The position numbers and the translations under genes are program-made. From assembly GCA_000181795.3 (NCBI GenBank), contig CM012953.1:15876163-15897253 (forward strand): a DNA stretch of 21,091 nucleotides, written 5' to 3'. Position 1 is the first letter of the stretch. Every line of letters begins with the position of its first letter. Positions 9,819 to 19,242 of the stretch are shown in pieces. The stretch is from Trichinella spiralis (lineage: Eukaryota; Nematoda; Enoplea; Trichinellida; Trichinellidae). Below the pieces are notes generated by a model. The model was not told the DNA's origin. It did not search any database and was given only the letters and a program-made list of their open reading frames with translations.

Positions 9819-11630
9819 AAACAAAATTTTTTTCTTGTTATAATCATGAATATAATTAATGATATTTTTGCATCATTTGCTGGTCAATTCTGAGAAATTT
9901 GCTTTACTTTAAACTAACCATTTAATGAATTTGTTCAACATTTGAAGAACTTTTTCAAAAGTGCTTTTAATCACTTTCTTTGTTTTGCATCACTTAATTT
10001 TGCATCTATAAAAGCACCACCTCTTCTCTTTATGTAAATCAGAAAACTTCATTTTGTGTGAGATGTGTGAGATTTTGCTGAAAATGAGATACGTGAAATT
10101 ACAATGTAGCCAATGGATCTACATAGCGACGAATCAACACAGCGTTGCTAGTTTAGGCAGCGTTGTTTACTCAGACGTCTGGGATAAGCTTGCTTAAAAT
10201 TTTGCTCCGGGCTAAAGCATTGCTTTCCAACATAAAAAGCGTTTCTGTGCTATTCGTTTCAGTATTAGTCATTTCATGTTACTTGTTGTGTGATTTTCCC
10301 CCTTTACTGTTTATTCCTTATTTTTGTTCTTGTGTTTCGCTGTATGCTGTAGTAATAAAATGTTCTTTGAAAGCAATCCTACTTGCTGCTGATCCAAATC
10401 AGAAATTACGTTAAGGAAAAATTATTCATCCACCATGTTACACCAGAATTGATTTTAAAAATTGTTTCAATATCAATCTCAGCTCAATACTACACACTAT
10501 CTGCAGTTTTGATCTTTTGAAACACTTGAGAAACTTGAGAATAATGAATGGTAAGAATAAGAAATTTTTGAATTTTTGTAAACAAAATTGATTGAAATTT
10601 ATACAGTTTCTCTTTTTTCTAAAATAAAACTATTTTCATAAGAAAAAGTTTCAAAAGAAAATATTTATCTGAGTATTTCATCATAAATTAAGAAAATAAA
10701 TAAGCTCTTGTTTCAATTGTAAGTCAAAGCTGTGACATGACCAACTGCAGAATTTTGCCAACATAAAATTTGAAACCTCTCACTTTTCACTTCCACCTTC
10801 TTCTCGACTCTATCAAACATCCTTATCACTATGCTGCTTTTCACCGTTCGCTGAAAAATGTTCCTTGCCATCTGCATATTCTTTGGTTTTACAAGTTTAT
10901 CAAGATCACTTTCATTTGGCATAAATTTGCTATGAGATGTCATGAAACATTCTTTCTCAAATCTTCAGTAAAACAACTAGCCTGAGATAGGGGTTTTCAC
11001 TATAATTCGTTCACTCTGTCACTTTTATACTCGGTTATCCAGCTACTGTAGAACCTGACGTTTTCATCTTTTTCTATTTTTGCAAACAAAGCTTTTGATG
11101 TGCAACTGTGAAATTTTCATTTAATAATTAGTAGAATGCTTTATCACAACTTGTTTTTATGCTATTAACGAAGAAGATCAATTGTATGTTTTCAAAACTA
11201 AATATATATAAGCCTCGTGATTACTGCTTCACAGGTGCTCCGTTTCTACGTGTGTCCTTTCAAGCATAAAATGAAGGAAGAAGACTGTTTTACATTCTGT
11301 AGCAAAGCGTATCGATATTTCAGATTAATTTATTACTAAATTGAAGGCATATTGATTTTTTTAATGGTGTTTTCAAAATCCTTCACGGTTTCACATTGTA
11401 CTGCTTACAAAACTTTATCTTAATATTTTAAGAGAAAAACTGTTTTTTTATCCTTTTATTTCTTCAAATGTCGCTATTTTTTTGGGTGCATACAAATTTA
11501 ATTTTGTCATTATTCGGTTCCAACACTGAACCGAAAATGTCAAACATACAGAAAAGAGAGCAGAAACAAGTATATCGAGAAAAGAACGATATGCAAAACA
11601 GGATTAACGGCCTTAAATTTAGTGAGCAAC
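9819..11630. other. AT-rich intergenic DNA without a supported gene
   Basis: There is one minus-strand open frame with a true ATG at 10943-10713 (76 codons, MTSHSKFMPNESDLDKLVKP). It has a less skewed composition than its neighbours but no recognisable domain, splice context or homologue that I can name. The rest shows nothing. Confidence 0.45.
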
Positions 11631-11635
11631 CATTA

Positions 11636-11830
11636 AACAATCACAGATTAACCCTGAATTGCTAATAAAATAGCATAAGTCATCAGTCAATTAGAGATCA
11701 ATTTATAAGAGTCAATCAAAGGTAGAGGTCAGAGTCGAGAGTGGACAAAAGAAGAAAATCGCGTTTGCCAGACACGTCTGTGAACTAATCAAAGGGCTAA
11801 CACTAATAATACGACTATATTTAAAGTAAA
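11636..11830 (+). repeat. Diverged R1-related repeat copy
   Basis: Bases 11660-11702 (GCTAATAAAATAGCATAAGT onwards) match 2588-2632 at roughly 80%. Similarity continues weakly to 11830, paralleling 2635-2830. Orientation is the same as the 2.5-kb copy. Confidence 0.5.
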
Positions 11831-12104
11831 CACAATATTGCACAGTTATTTTAATGATGAGTTAACTGCGTAGAGATGACAGGATGCAGACTCACCGCTA
11901 CATACATGCAACGGATTACGGAAGACTGAGTACCTGCAGGTGTATATTACATTCTATCAGCACCGAATCAATGTTGTCCTCTTATTATCCATACCCCATT
12001 TTGTTCTCTATATGTGATATTGGTGACACTCAAATACGCCATTTTATTTACACGGTCATGTTGCTTACATCACCAATAGATACATGTACAAAGACTAATC
12101 AGAA

Positions 12105-12575
12105 ACGTCCTGCGCGGTCAGAAGGCCACGGCACCTGCCATATCAGAATATCCCCGAACAATGGTACAAGAAGTTGCCGGCATCCAGGCGACTGGGCAAC
12201 AAAGGAAGACGCGACATGATATGAGCAATCAGAGCTGGCCCCCTGGAGCGAACCAAACAATTATCGCCAATTAAAGGCTTTACGGGAGGTCAAGCCGTGT
12301 GCCGCGACTCGGAGGCAGAATATATTAGGCACCGACCGTCCACTAGTGGTCAGGAGTAGTGAGCGAAGTGGAGTTGTGAACAGCGTTTGTGCGTGTGCGC
12401 TAGTGTTGTGACGTGGTTATAAACAAAACCGTATAACAAGACGTCGGGAAGAACCGCGCGCGTGGTCAGAAAACTGCTAGAGAACGATACTTTCCAGGGA
12501 AGACGCGGAAACGTGGAAACCGTGGAACCAGCAGGCCAGGGCGGCGCGTGGCATACACCCACGCATAGAGGTTAT
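12105..12575 (+). other. GC-rich island, possible old mobile-element end or promoter/first exon
   Basis: A roughly 470-bp block is far richer in G+C than its flanks, with sharp edges. It contains a TATA-like AATATATTAGG at about 12319-12329, then CpG-rich sequence with CGCGCGCGTGG, and a donor-like ATGGTAAAAC near 12575. The layout could be an LTR, or a promoter with a first non-coding exon. It shares no clear sequence with the island at 7.73-8.28 kb. No protein was recognised. Confidence 0.3.
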
Positions 12576-13376
12576 GGTAAAACATTGCCTGCATCACACT
12601 GTTTTCCTATTTTCGTATATTTTTTAAAATTTGATCTTCAAGGTCCAGTTTGTTTATCGTACATGTGACAATTTTTACGGTAGATGATCATAACTGTATA
12701 ACTTTTCTAAATGTCAGTCACGGATAATTATTTATTTAAAATGAGAAAATAATTAATTAATAAGTTTTTTATATAACAGTATTTCAATTTAAATTATAGA
12801 ATAATTAAGAAATTATGCTTAAAAACTGAAAAATTATGAAAGTAGAGAAAAATAAATAATAAAAAGTATTATAAATAGCGATTTAAAATTAATTGGTTAA
12901 TTAACAAAAACAAAATCATACAGTATTAGTGAAGTTATAAAGTGGCGATTTTTGGCGACGCTTGTCGTCAGATCAGTTTATCATAATCATGTAAATATGA
13001 ATTTTTGTCTAAAATATATGTATTTTCTAAATATTAAAAAATTAAATGGTCTGACAAATGATTTCAAAATATTTTCATTTAAAATATGGTAATTGTGCCT
13101 GAATTTTATTTACTACAGTGTTTGTAACGTTGGCGATGATCTGTTGCGTGTGTGGCAGTCTGTCGGATGTCGTCATTTGTTATCGGTTGCGTCGTATAAT
13201 AATGATGACGTAACACTTTTAAGGATACGACTAATTATTATATCTACTTTTAATCGAATATAATTAAGGAAATTACTTGTAAGTGAAATTAAATTGATTA
13301 TAAAAATTATAATTATTTTGACAGATTGTTGAATAATGGAATTTATTTAGCGTTTATTTTCAAGTTACAGCGCAAG
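12576..13376. other. AT-rich upstream region of the helicase-like gene
   Basis: This is mostly A/T. A mixed-composition patch at 12950-13210 with several CGTCGT/GATGACG words is the likeliest place for the gene's promoter. No individual element can be assigned. Confidence 0.4.
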
Positions 13377-13709
13377 GTATGAATTTCCGTTCACTGTTGT
13401 TTGTTTTTGTATTATTTGTATTTTGAATTGTCAAGTGAACGCTTCTATTTGTGCAGTAATAGATTGTTATTTGTCATAAACAAATAATTTTAGGAAATTT
13501 TATCTTTGGCAAGATTGAATATGTTTACTTTTTTTTATTTTTGTGTTAACTAATTTTGAGCTGATTAGAATGTTACTTTTGAACGCGTGTTGTTTTTTGA
13601 GGTATTTACTTTTTCAGTTTTTTGATGTTTGATTTTTCGGATGCTTCCAGCGAGTGTATTTTCAGTTGACAGTGTCATGCAGTAGTGGCAATGTTCTTAA
13701 TATTTTTAG
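13377..13709 (+). other. Possible 5'UTR intron of the helicase-like gene
   Basis: A donor-like CAAG/GTATGA at 13377 and an acceptor TTAATATTTTTAG ending at 13709, two bases before the ATG at 13712, could bound a leader intron of 333 nt. The acceptor could instead be a spliced-leader trans-splice site with no upstream exon. The acceptor is the better supported half. Confidence 0.35.
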
Positions 13710-13711
13710 AA

Positions 13712-16009
13712 ATGGCAGACAACATTAATCAAGAAAAGCAGTTCCCTGAAGAAGACACCTCAACAATCAGTGTTCATGATGGTTCGGACAGTTCCGTTGC
13801 GGATGCTAATGTAGAAAATGAAACAAATGGCCACAAGGAGAATAAGGAGATGAGCGTTACAAGTGAACGTAGTAGTTCAGAACAATGCGAAATCCTAGAC
13901 GACACTTTTACAAGTAATGCAAAATTTTCAAACTGTGAAAACTTTTGTCTTCATAATAATGTTTTTATAGATGACAGTGACACTGGCAGCGATTCGACTC
14001 TTTACAATGACTCGAGTGATTGTGAAAGTGAAGAAAGATCTGAAAATGTTCCAGTAGATATGAAAAAGGGAAATTATTTGCGTCATGCTGAATTAAGTAA
14101 CCAACCCAAACTCTGTGTAGCTCTTTCTGGTGTAAAAGATATGTTTTTTTTTATTTTGCACAGAGATTTTCGGTGATGGCAATATCGATCAACGTGAATT
14201 TTACAAAAGAGTGAAGTATCACCGTGCGGGGATGAACCGCAGAAGCGGTATTGCTGGGTTTTTTTTAAGCGCTACTTTTTTTGAATGATTTTAATTTCAG
14301 CACACCGTCGGCATTACAGCAGAAATGGTATTTCTGCCAATTCGATGAAGTCAGAGGAAAGACACTTTCGCCAAAGGGGTGGGATTATTTTAGCGAAAAT
14401 TCTTGTGAATCATTTTTGTGGAGGCAATTTTATTTCTTTTTCAGCTAGAAGACTACCTGTAGCGCCATTCGTCGACACATTACAAGTTAATTTTGGGCAG
14501 CTCTCGATAGCCGATTATAGCAAATTGTGTTGCGTTTTAAAGGAGTCGAACGAAGGAAATGTCCGGAAGAGCGAACAAGCCAACGGTAAAGTATTATGTC
14601 CTGCGAAAATTCCGAATGAACCACCAAAGCAGGCTAATGAACGAACGTCGGTAAACGAGTCACGTGATGCGAATGAGCCATTGCGAACCGATTCTGCTAT
14701 CAATGCAAGTATATTCAAAGAATTCGGCTATGATGTCGCTTTGCTGCCAAAAGTGCAAGCATTGAAGGTCGATTTTACGACCAGAGCCTATTGGGGAACT
14801 GAATCAGCATTTAAATATGGGAAAGATGTGCTTTTTTGTGGCAGTCGCACGTCGACCGATGCACTAGCTTATTTGCTGCCAATTGTATCCCAATTACACC
14901 ATCGTTCGAAAATACGCGACAAAGGGACACCCCAAGCGGTCATTGTCGTCAATTCTGTGAACGACGCAATTACCGTCTACACACTGTGCGAAACACTTTT
15001 AAGCGGTACTGACTTCCGTTGTGTACGACTGTACGGTGACATCTTCGCTAAGCAACAGTTGTCGGCATTGTTCAATGGATGCGATATTCTTGTCGGGGTT
15101 CCGGAATGTATAACTCGCTTCATGAAAGATGGTTTACTGTCGTTGTGCTATTGTCGATTTTTTATCTTCGATGAAATTGACAAAATGTTGAGAGGGAGAA
15201 AATGTGTGAATACGAGAATGATTGCGGATGTGCGACCTAATGTGAAGTTTTTAGCAGCCGCATTCTCCAGCAGCATATCGACGGAAGTGGAAACATTCAC
15301 GGATTCGTATTTGAACTGTAATGGGCTGGTTAGAGTGAACTTCACCGGTGTTGATAATGATAGCCGAAAGAAAATAATAACTCAGAAGTTTATCGCAGCC
15401 GAACCTAATAAGATCGATCAATTTTTGACTCTAATCAAGGATTTTGTATTAAAACATCCGAACAAAAATCAAGCACCCAAAATTGTCATCTTTGTCACCC
15501 GGAAGCGGTTGGCCAACATTTTGGCAGCGATGCTATTGTTGGAAGGCTTCAAGGCGCTCAGCCTGCACGGCGACTACGACCAATTGGACCGAGAAACAAC
15601 GACGTCCCTATTCAAGACTGGTTTAATCAACATGCTGGTTTCGACTGATATCTCGCTCACATATTACCACTTGGGCGTGGTGAATTATTTGATCAATTTT
15701 GAAATGCCCTGTGGCTTTAGTAGATACTTGAGCCACCTCAATGTGACTGAACAAAAAGAATTTCCTGCTAAATGCATCACCTTATTTGATCCAAGCTGCG
15801 AATTGAAGCGAGTGAAAGATTTCCAATTTTATTTTCAAGTAAACTATAATGAAATTGTTGAAATCATCTATAGTCATATTGAAGAGAATACGGCTACAGA
15901 ATCCCAAGCGACATTGGAACAAGATGCTGCTGCTGTTGCTGCTGATGCTGCTGCTGCTGATGCTGCTGCTGCTGATGCTGCGTGCTGCTGCTGCTGCTGC
16001 TGCTGCTGA
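13712..16009 (+). CDS. Catalytically degenerate DEAD-box helicase-like protein (DDX3/Vasa type) with Ala/Asp-repeat tail
   Basis: Exons 13712-14129, 14164-14247 and 14301-16009 give 736 residues. Residues 1-139 are acidic and Ser-rich (DDSDTGSDSTLYNDSSDCES), like the N-termini of germline helicases. Two RecA-like lobes follow. YGKDVLFCGSRTSTDALAYL aligns without gaps to the motif I region of DDX3/Vasa, but AQTGSGKT has become GSRTSTDA (348-355), so the Walker lysine is Asp354. Motif II is DEID (458-461). Motif III SAT is AAF. HGD and QxDRE of the second lobe survive, while ARGLD of motif V and HRIGRTGR of motif VI (SHLNVTEQ, 645-652) have lost their arginines. No intact ATPase is expected, so it is probably a pseudoenzyme; binding RNA or partner helicases is inference. 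The long open frame with preserved hydrophobic spacing argues against a plain pseudogene. The end is uncertain: a repeat microshift at 15982 decides between a stop at 16009 and one at 16079. The start was chosen because a splice acceptor ends at 13709; ATG 13691 is the alternative. Confidence 0.8.
14130..14163 (+). other. Very short intron 1 of the helicase-like gene (34 nt)
   Basis: The first exon's frame reaches a stop at 14174-14176. Removing 14130-14163 (GTGTAAAAG to TTTTGCACAG) instead joins ...LCVALS to EIFGDGNIDQREFYKRV, which resembles the ELFxxGNTGINFEKY segment before the DDX3/Vasa core. A shifted pair, 14132-14165, gives the same frame. The 34-nt length is unusually small for a spliceosomal intron. 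Confidence 0.5.
14248..14300 (+). other. Intron 2 of the helicase-like gene (53 nt)
   Basis: The donor GTATTG and the acceptor TTTTAATTTCAG fit, and the phase (1) joins the short second exon to the long helicase exon. The length matches the 49-54 nt introns of the SCOT gene in this window. An alternative acceptor, TTTCTTTTTCAG ending at 14443, just before ARRLPVAPFVD, could be used with a different donor. Confidence 0.5.
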
Positions 16010-16045
16010 TGCTGCTGCTGCTGATGCTGCTGCTGCTGCTGCTGA
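15923..16045 (+). repeat. Interrupted CTG/GAT-type coding microsatellite
   Basis: About 123 bp of GCT units broken by GAT every three to five codons encodes Ala runs separated by Asp (AADAAAADAAAAD). At 15981-15983 the pattern reads GCGTGC, one base longer than the repeat allows. This turns Ala codons into Cys codons and leads to a stop at 16009. It is followed by a CAA run at 16053-16067. All six frames are open through much of it, so antisense poly-Ser and poly-Gln frames are artefacts. Confidence 0.9.
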
Positions 16046-16079
16046 GGAAACGCAACAACAACAACAACCAGCCACATGA

Positions 16080-16801
16080 AATGTTATAGTTGGTATTTTT
16101 ACTCTGAAGGGATAATTTTGTCGTGTGTGTAGTTAAAGAAAACAAATATATCCTTTTTATTCCAGTATAAATTTCGATAATTCAGTAGTTGTAGATTTTT
16201 ATTAGCTGAAATGAATTAATTCTGTTGGTGTTTGTTATTCAACGCCAACCGTACTTTAGTTGAAAAATTGGCTTTTTCAAAATAAATTTGTTCATTAAAT
16301 TCACCGTATTAACATCTGTATCATTACAGTAAATTCACTGATTAAATTCAAATCAAATTAAATCACTGGTCCTGTCATTGTTGAATGTTGGTGTCTATTT
16401 TGAAACGAATGAATAACCGCTTATTTATAAATTAAATAATTTGCATACTTGTAGTTTCTGATTGATTTTCACGTTAAAGCCAAAGTTGTAAACTTGTGCA
16501 AAGACACATTCTTTACAAATCCAATTACTTGGATGCTTTGTGAATAAATGACAAACGTGACACCGGTACAACAGGACAAAACAGTTTTACAATTGATTCA
16601 ATATTTCAACTTAATGGAAACGATCCGAATGATATGTTCGTCGTTCAGAATGCGTGTTTTCATTTTTGTCATCGAATACGACACTTCCATTGAGATGATG
16701 AAATTCAAATTCGTGAAAAATTTCACAAACATAAATTTTGTATTCAATCGTATTCAAATAAATTTCGCAAATTACTGCATTGGCTTTATCGCCTAAACTT
16801 T
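16080..16801. other. 3' flank of the helicase-like gene
   Basis: No supported gene. An ATG frame at 16548-16796 has an open antisense frame and AT-driven composition, and looks like chance. Confidence 0.45.
16281..16286 (+). terminator. Candidate polyadenylation signal, helicase-like gene
   Basis: AATAAA lies about 200-270 nt after the candidate stop codons. The surrounding DNA is AT-rich, so the hexamer alone is weak evidence. Confidence 0.3.
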
Positions 16802-16885
16802 TCATTGATTGAAAATTTTCTGCTTTGATTAGCTACAATTTTTTTTATTTCATTGGTCGAAATTTTTAATTACATAATGTTAACA
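16802..16885 (+). repeat. Dispersed repeat, copy 1 (partner at 20918-21002)
   Basis: The block TTTCATTGATTGAAAATTTT through ATTTCATTGGTCGAAATT matches 20918-21002 at roughly 75% in direct orientation over about 85 bp. The family is unknown. Confidence 0.5.
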
Positions 16886-17087
16886 TTTGATCTGAAATTT
16901 GGCAGTAAAATTTTTTCACTGTTTTTCTTTCAAATATTTACTTTTCTACTTTGTACTTTTAGTGATTAGTATTTTAGTGTTTAGTATGATTTACAAAAAT
17001 TTCCATGTTTTACTACTGTTATGGTAGCTAAATAAAGTTTAATTATTTTTTGAAGTCAATTTTTATAAATGAAATTTACTTTTCAAT

Positions 17088-17113
17088 GCTCAACAACAAC
17101 AACAACAACAATA
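17088..17113. repeat. AAC trinucleotide microsatellite
   Basis: A short CAA/AAC run lies in non-coding AT-rich DNA. It encodes poly-Thr in one chance frame. Confidence 0.75.
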
Positions 17114-17250
17114 ACAAACAATGTAAATAAAGTGACAAATAAACAACAAATAATAACAGCAATGATAATAACATATAATACAAAAAATATAATGCAAAAC
17201 CACCATTTGAAAGGCGGCATTAAATTGGCTCTGGCTTCAGATACATCAAC

Positions 17251-17382
17251 GCTTCAAGAAACCGCTCCAAGGTAGTCCTGCCGCTGGTTTATTCATCCGT
17301 ATATATCATAACCCGTCGTTGGTTTTCAGCGTACCTATTACTTATTTGTCTGATGGAACCAGCGGCAGGATTTCTTGAAAGC
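17251..17382. repeat. Fold-back element with GC-rich arms
   Basis: CCTGCCGCTGGTT at 17277-17289 is perfectly inverted at 17357-17369, and the flanking GCTTCAAGAAA at 17251-17261 pairs with TTTCTTGAAAGC at 17371-17382 across a 14-bp left-arm insertion. The loop is about 67 bp. It may be a miniature inverted-repeat element, or the end of a longer element that includes the adjacent R1 copy. Confidence 0.6.
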
Positions 17383-17443
17383 AACTGGTTAATTGGCGTT
17401 TCTATCACGGCTTGTTCTTTTTAAAGAGAAATTGAAGTCTTTT

Positions 17444-17760
17444 CTATTAAATAAAATAGCTTATGCACCGTTACGGTTGATTTGTTTAGCTCAATTAGCT
17501 GCGTCAAGCTTTATGCCCAGCAGCATTTTACTTCCTGCTTCATAAGTGTACTTCTCGCTTACTCCAGTATTAATAATAACGGAATCTATTTCCGTGTTTA
17601 TTTTCTGTTCATTGCCGTCCAGTCCAGAAAGCCGTATCCATCAGAATTTCAGCAAACAAAAAATCTCATATACACGATATCGGATATATGATTCATCAAT
17701 TTCTTATGATGAGTTATTACAACAGGCAAGCAAATACAATGTACAATGTCCAAATAGAAT
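17444..17760 (-). repeat. R1 repeat, inverted copy
   Basis: This is the reverse complement of the block at 26-354: about 95% identical over 17444-17655 and roughly 70% beyond. No MULE coding follows on the minus strand below 17444; the homology stops and the fold-back element begins. Confidence 0.85.
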
Positions 17761-18205
17761 GGCAACGAACAGTTTTTTCACCCATCAGATAAATAACGCT
17801 TTAGCTGGCAATTATATGAAATTTATGCATAAGATGCTTTTCCATTTGCCAGAAATTGTTCTGCTGAGTAGCTAATGGCGATTTTACTCGAATGGGAACA
17901 TCTAAAATTGATAAATTGTCTAAAGCTGCAGTTTTCAAGCTAAAAGTTGGAGTGGTGATTGCTGAATGTTAGCATCGAAATACTTTTCTGATTTTGTCTG
18001 CCTGTTTTCTGAAAATATTTCTGACTTGCAAAAAAATTTAATCTTCCAATCTTTCTTTCGATCCTGTTCACAAGAGTTATTGTTTTAATTCTTATATTTC
18101 ATTTAAATAAAAAATAAAATCTGGAATTTTGTTTAAAATAGAAATTTGTGATTATACATTTTGTGTAAATTGTATTAAATTTCTCTTTTGAGGCGGAGAA
18201 AAATT
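17755..18205. repeat. Tandem duplication, unit A
   Basis: This aligns in direct orientation with 18272-18712 at roughly 85%, offset about 510 bp. Shared stretches include CTAAAATTGATAAATTGTCT and GATTGCTGAATGTTAGCATC. It continues the inverted R1 copy. One frame in unit A (YDELLQQASKYNVQCPNRMA onward, to a stop at 17873-17875) is open but is not kept open in unit B. Confidence 0.8.
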
Positions 18206-18271
18206 CTGACAAAACCTCAGTGCGTTTTAATTGTCAAATAATTAATTTGGTCAAAAGTACGGTTTAAAAGA

Positions 18272-18712
18272 AANGTCAACCAACAGTTGCTTTCACTCGT
18301 CATATAAATTACCTTCTTAGCTAACAATTAAATCAGATTTATGCCTAAGGTTCTTTTCTATTTGTCAGATATTGTTCTGATGAAGGCTAGTTGAAGGCTA
18401 CTCAAGTACAAAGAGAAAATCTAAAATTGATAAATTGTCTACAGCTGCAGTTTTCAGCTAAAACTGGGAGTGGTGATTGCTGAATGTTAGCATCGAAACA
18501 CTTTTCTGATTTTGCCTGAAGTGTTCTCTGAAAATGTTTCTAGTTTGCAGAAGAATTTAATCTTCCAATCTTTCTTTCGCTCCTGTTCACAAGAGTTATT
18601 GTTTTTCTTCTCATGTTTCATTTAAATAAAAAATAAAATCTGGAATTTTGTTTAAAGTAAAAATTTGTGATTATNCATTTTGTGTANATTGTATGAAATT
18701 TCTCTTNNAGNN
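18272..18712. repeat. Tandem duplication, unit B (interrupted by a hAT element)
   Basis: This is the second unit of the direct repeat. It contains several unresolved bases, and its right part is cut by the hAT insertion beginning at 18721. Confidence 0.8.
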
Positions 18713-18935
18713 NTCNNNNGCAGGGGTAGCCAAAGTGGTCGATATCGACCCCTCGGGGTCGAAGGGACTCTTTAAGGGGTCGATAAAAGCTTAGGGGTCC
18801 AATGGGGGTCGATGAACTCCAGGATCGAATATGAACTTTGAAATCCCATCTGAGTAATTTATTTCGTCGAGAACTATTTTGTAACAATAATTTATACTTT
18901 TCTGAACTATCAACAGACACTACCAGAAATTAATT

Positions 18936-19012
18936 TTGCGCGATGCTAAGAGTATTTTCGACTTCAGGCTAAATTTTCACCACCTTTTCTTACTGGTCGT
19001 TTAGACGCCAGT
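18936..19012. repeat. Copy of the shared LTR-edge-like module, inside the hAT element
   Basis: This resembles 7640-7720 over about 60 bp, including AATTTTCACCACC and TTACTGGTCGTTTAGACGCC. It lies just before the hAT transposase fragment. Confidence 0.45.
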
Positions 19013-19020
19013 TAGACAAA

Positions 19021-19242
19021 ATGCGGCTTTGTTCTAAGAGTTTGATAAATGTGTTGCATAGGCCTTTGTCGGATATTTTCGCGTCTTTCGTTACATCTGA
19101 TGAATTGGTAAATACGATTTTATCAAAGCAAAGGAACAGACTGAACCTGGAAATGCGTGGAGACTTGCGCCTGAAACTCATCAATTTCCAGTCAAATATC
19201 AAGGCCCTTGCAGCTGCTCATCAAACACATCCTTCACATTAA
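19021..19242 (+). pseudogene. hAT transposase C-terminal fragment (ZBED/FAM200-like)
   Basis: The 73-codon open frame contains KQRNRLNLEMRGDLRLKL and ends in AAAHQTHPSH. This is the characteristic tail of the domesticated and transposon hAT proteins related to FAM200 and ZBED5, just after the dimerisation region. The N-terminal zinc finger and catalytic residues are absent from the element, so it cannot move on its own. The first 30 residues match the family less well than the rest. Confidence 0.75.

Noticed and set aside
10163-10414. Hydrophobic plus-strand frame that looks membrane-like
   Set aside because: It lacks an ATG start, and the T-rich DNA alone explains the Leu/Phe/Val content.
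9811-11655. AGGGTTAA at 9811 and TTAACCCT at 11648 as the two ends of one piggyBac-like element
   Set aside because: The two ends point away from each other, so they cannot bound a single element.
11884-12219. 111-codon plus-strand frame
   Set aside because: It has no recognisable domain, no good start context, and crosses the sharp composition change at about 12105.
15782-16145. Several long frames on both strands across the CTG repeat (poly-Ser, poly-Gln, poly-Leu, poly-Ala)
   Set aside because: A perfect trinucleotide repeat is open in nearly every frame; only the plus-strand Ala/Asp frame continues the helicase-like protein.
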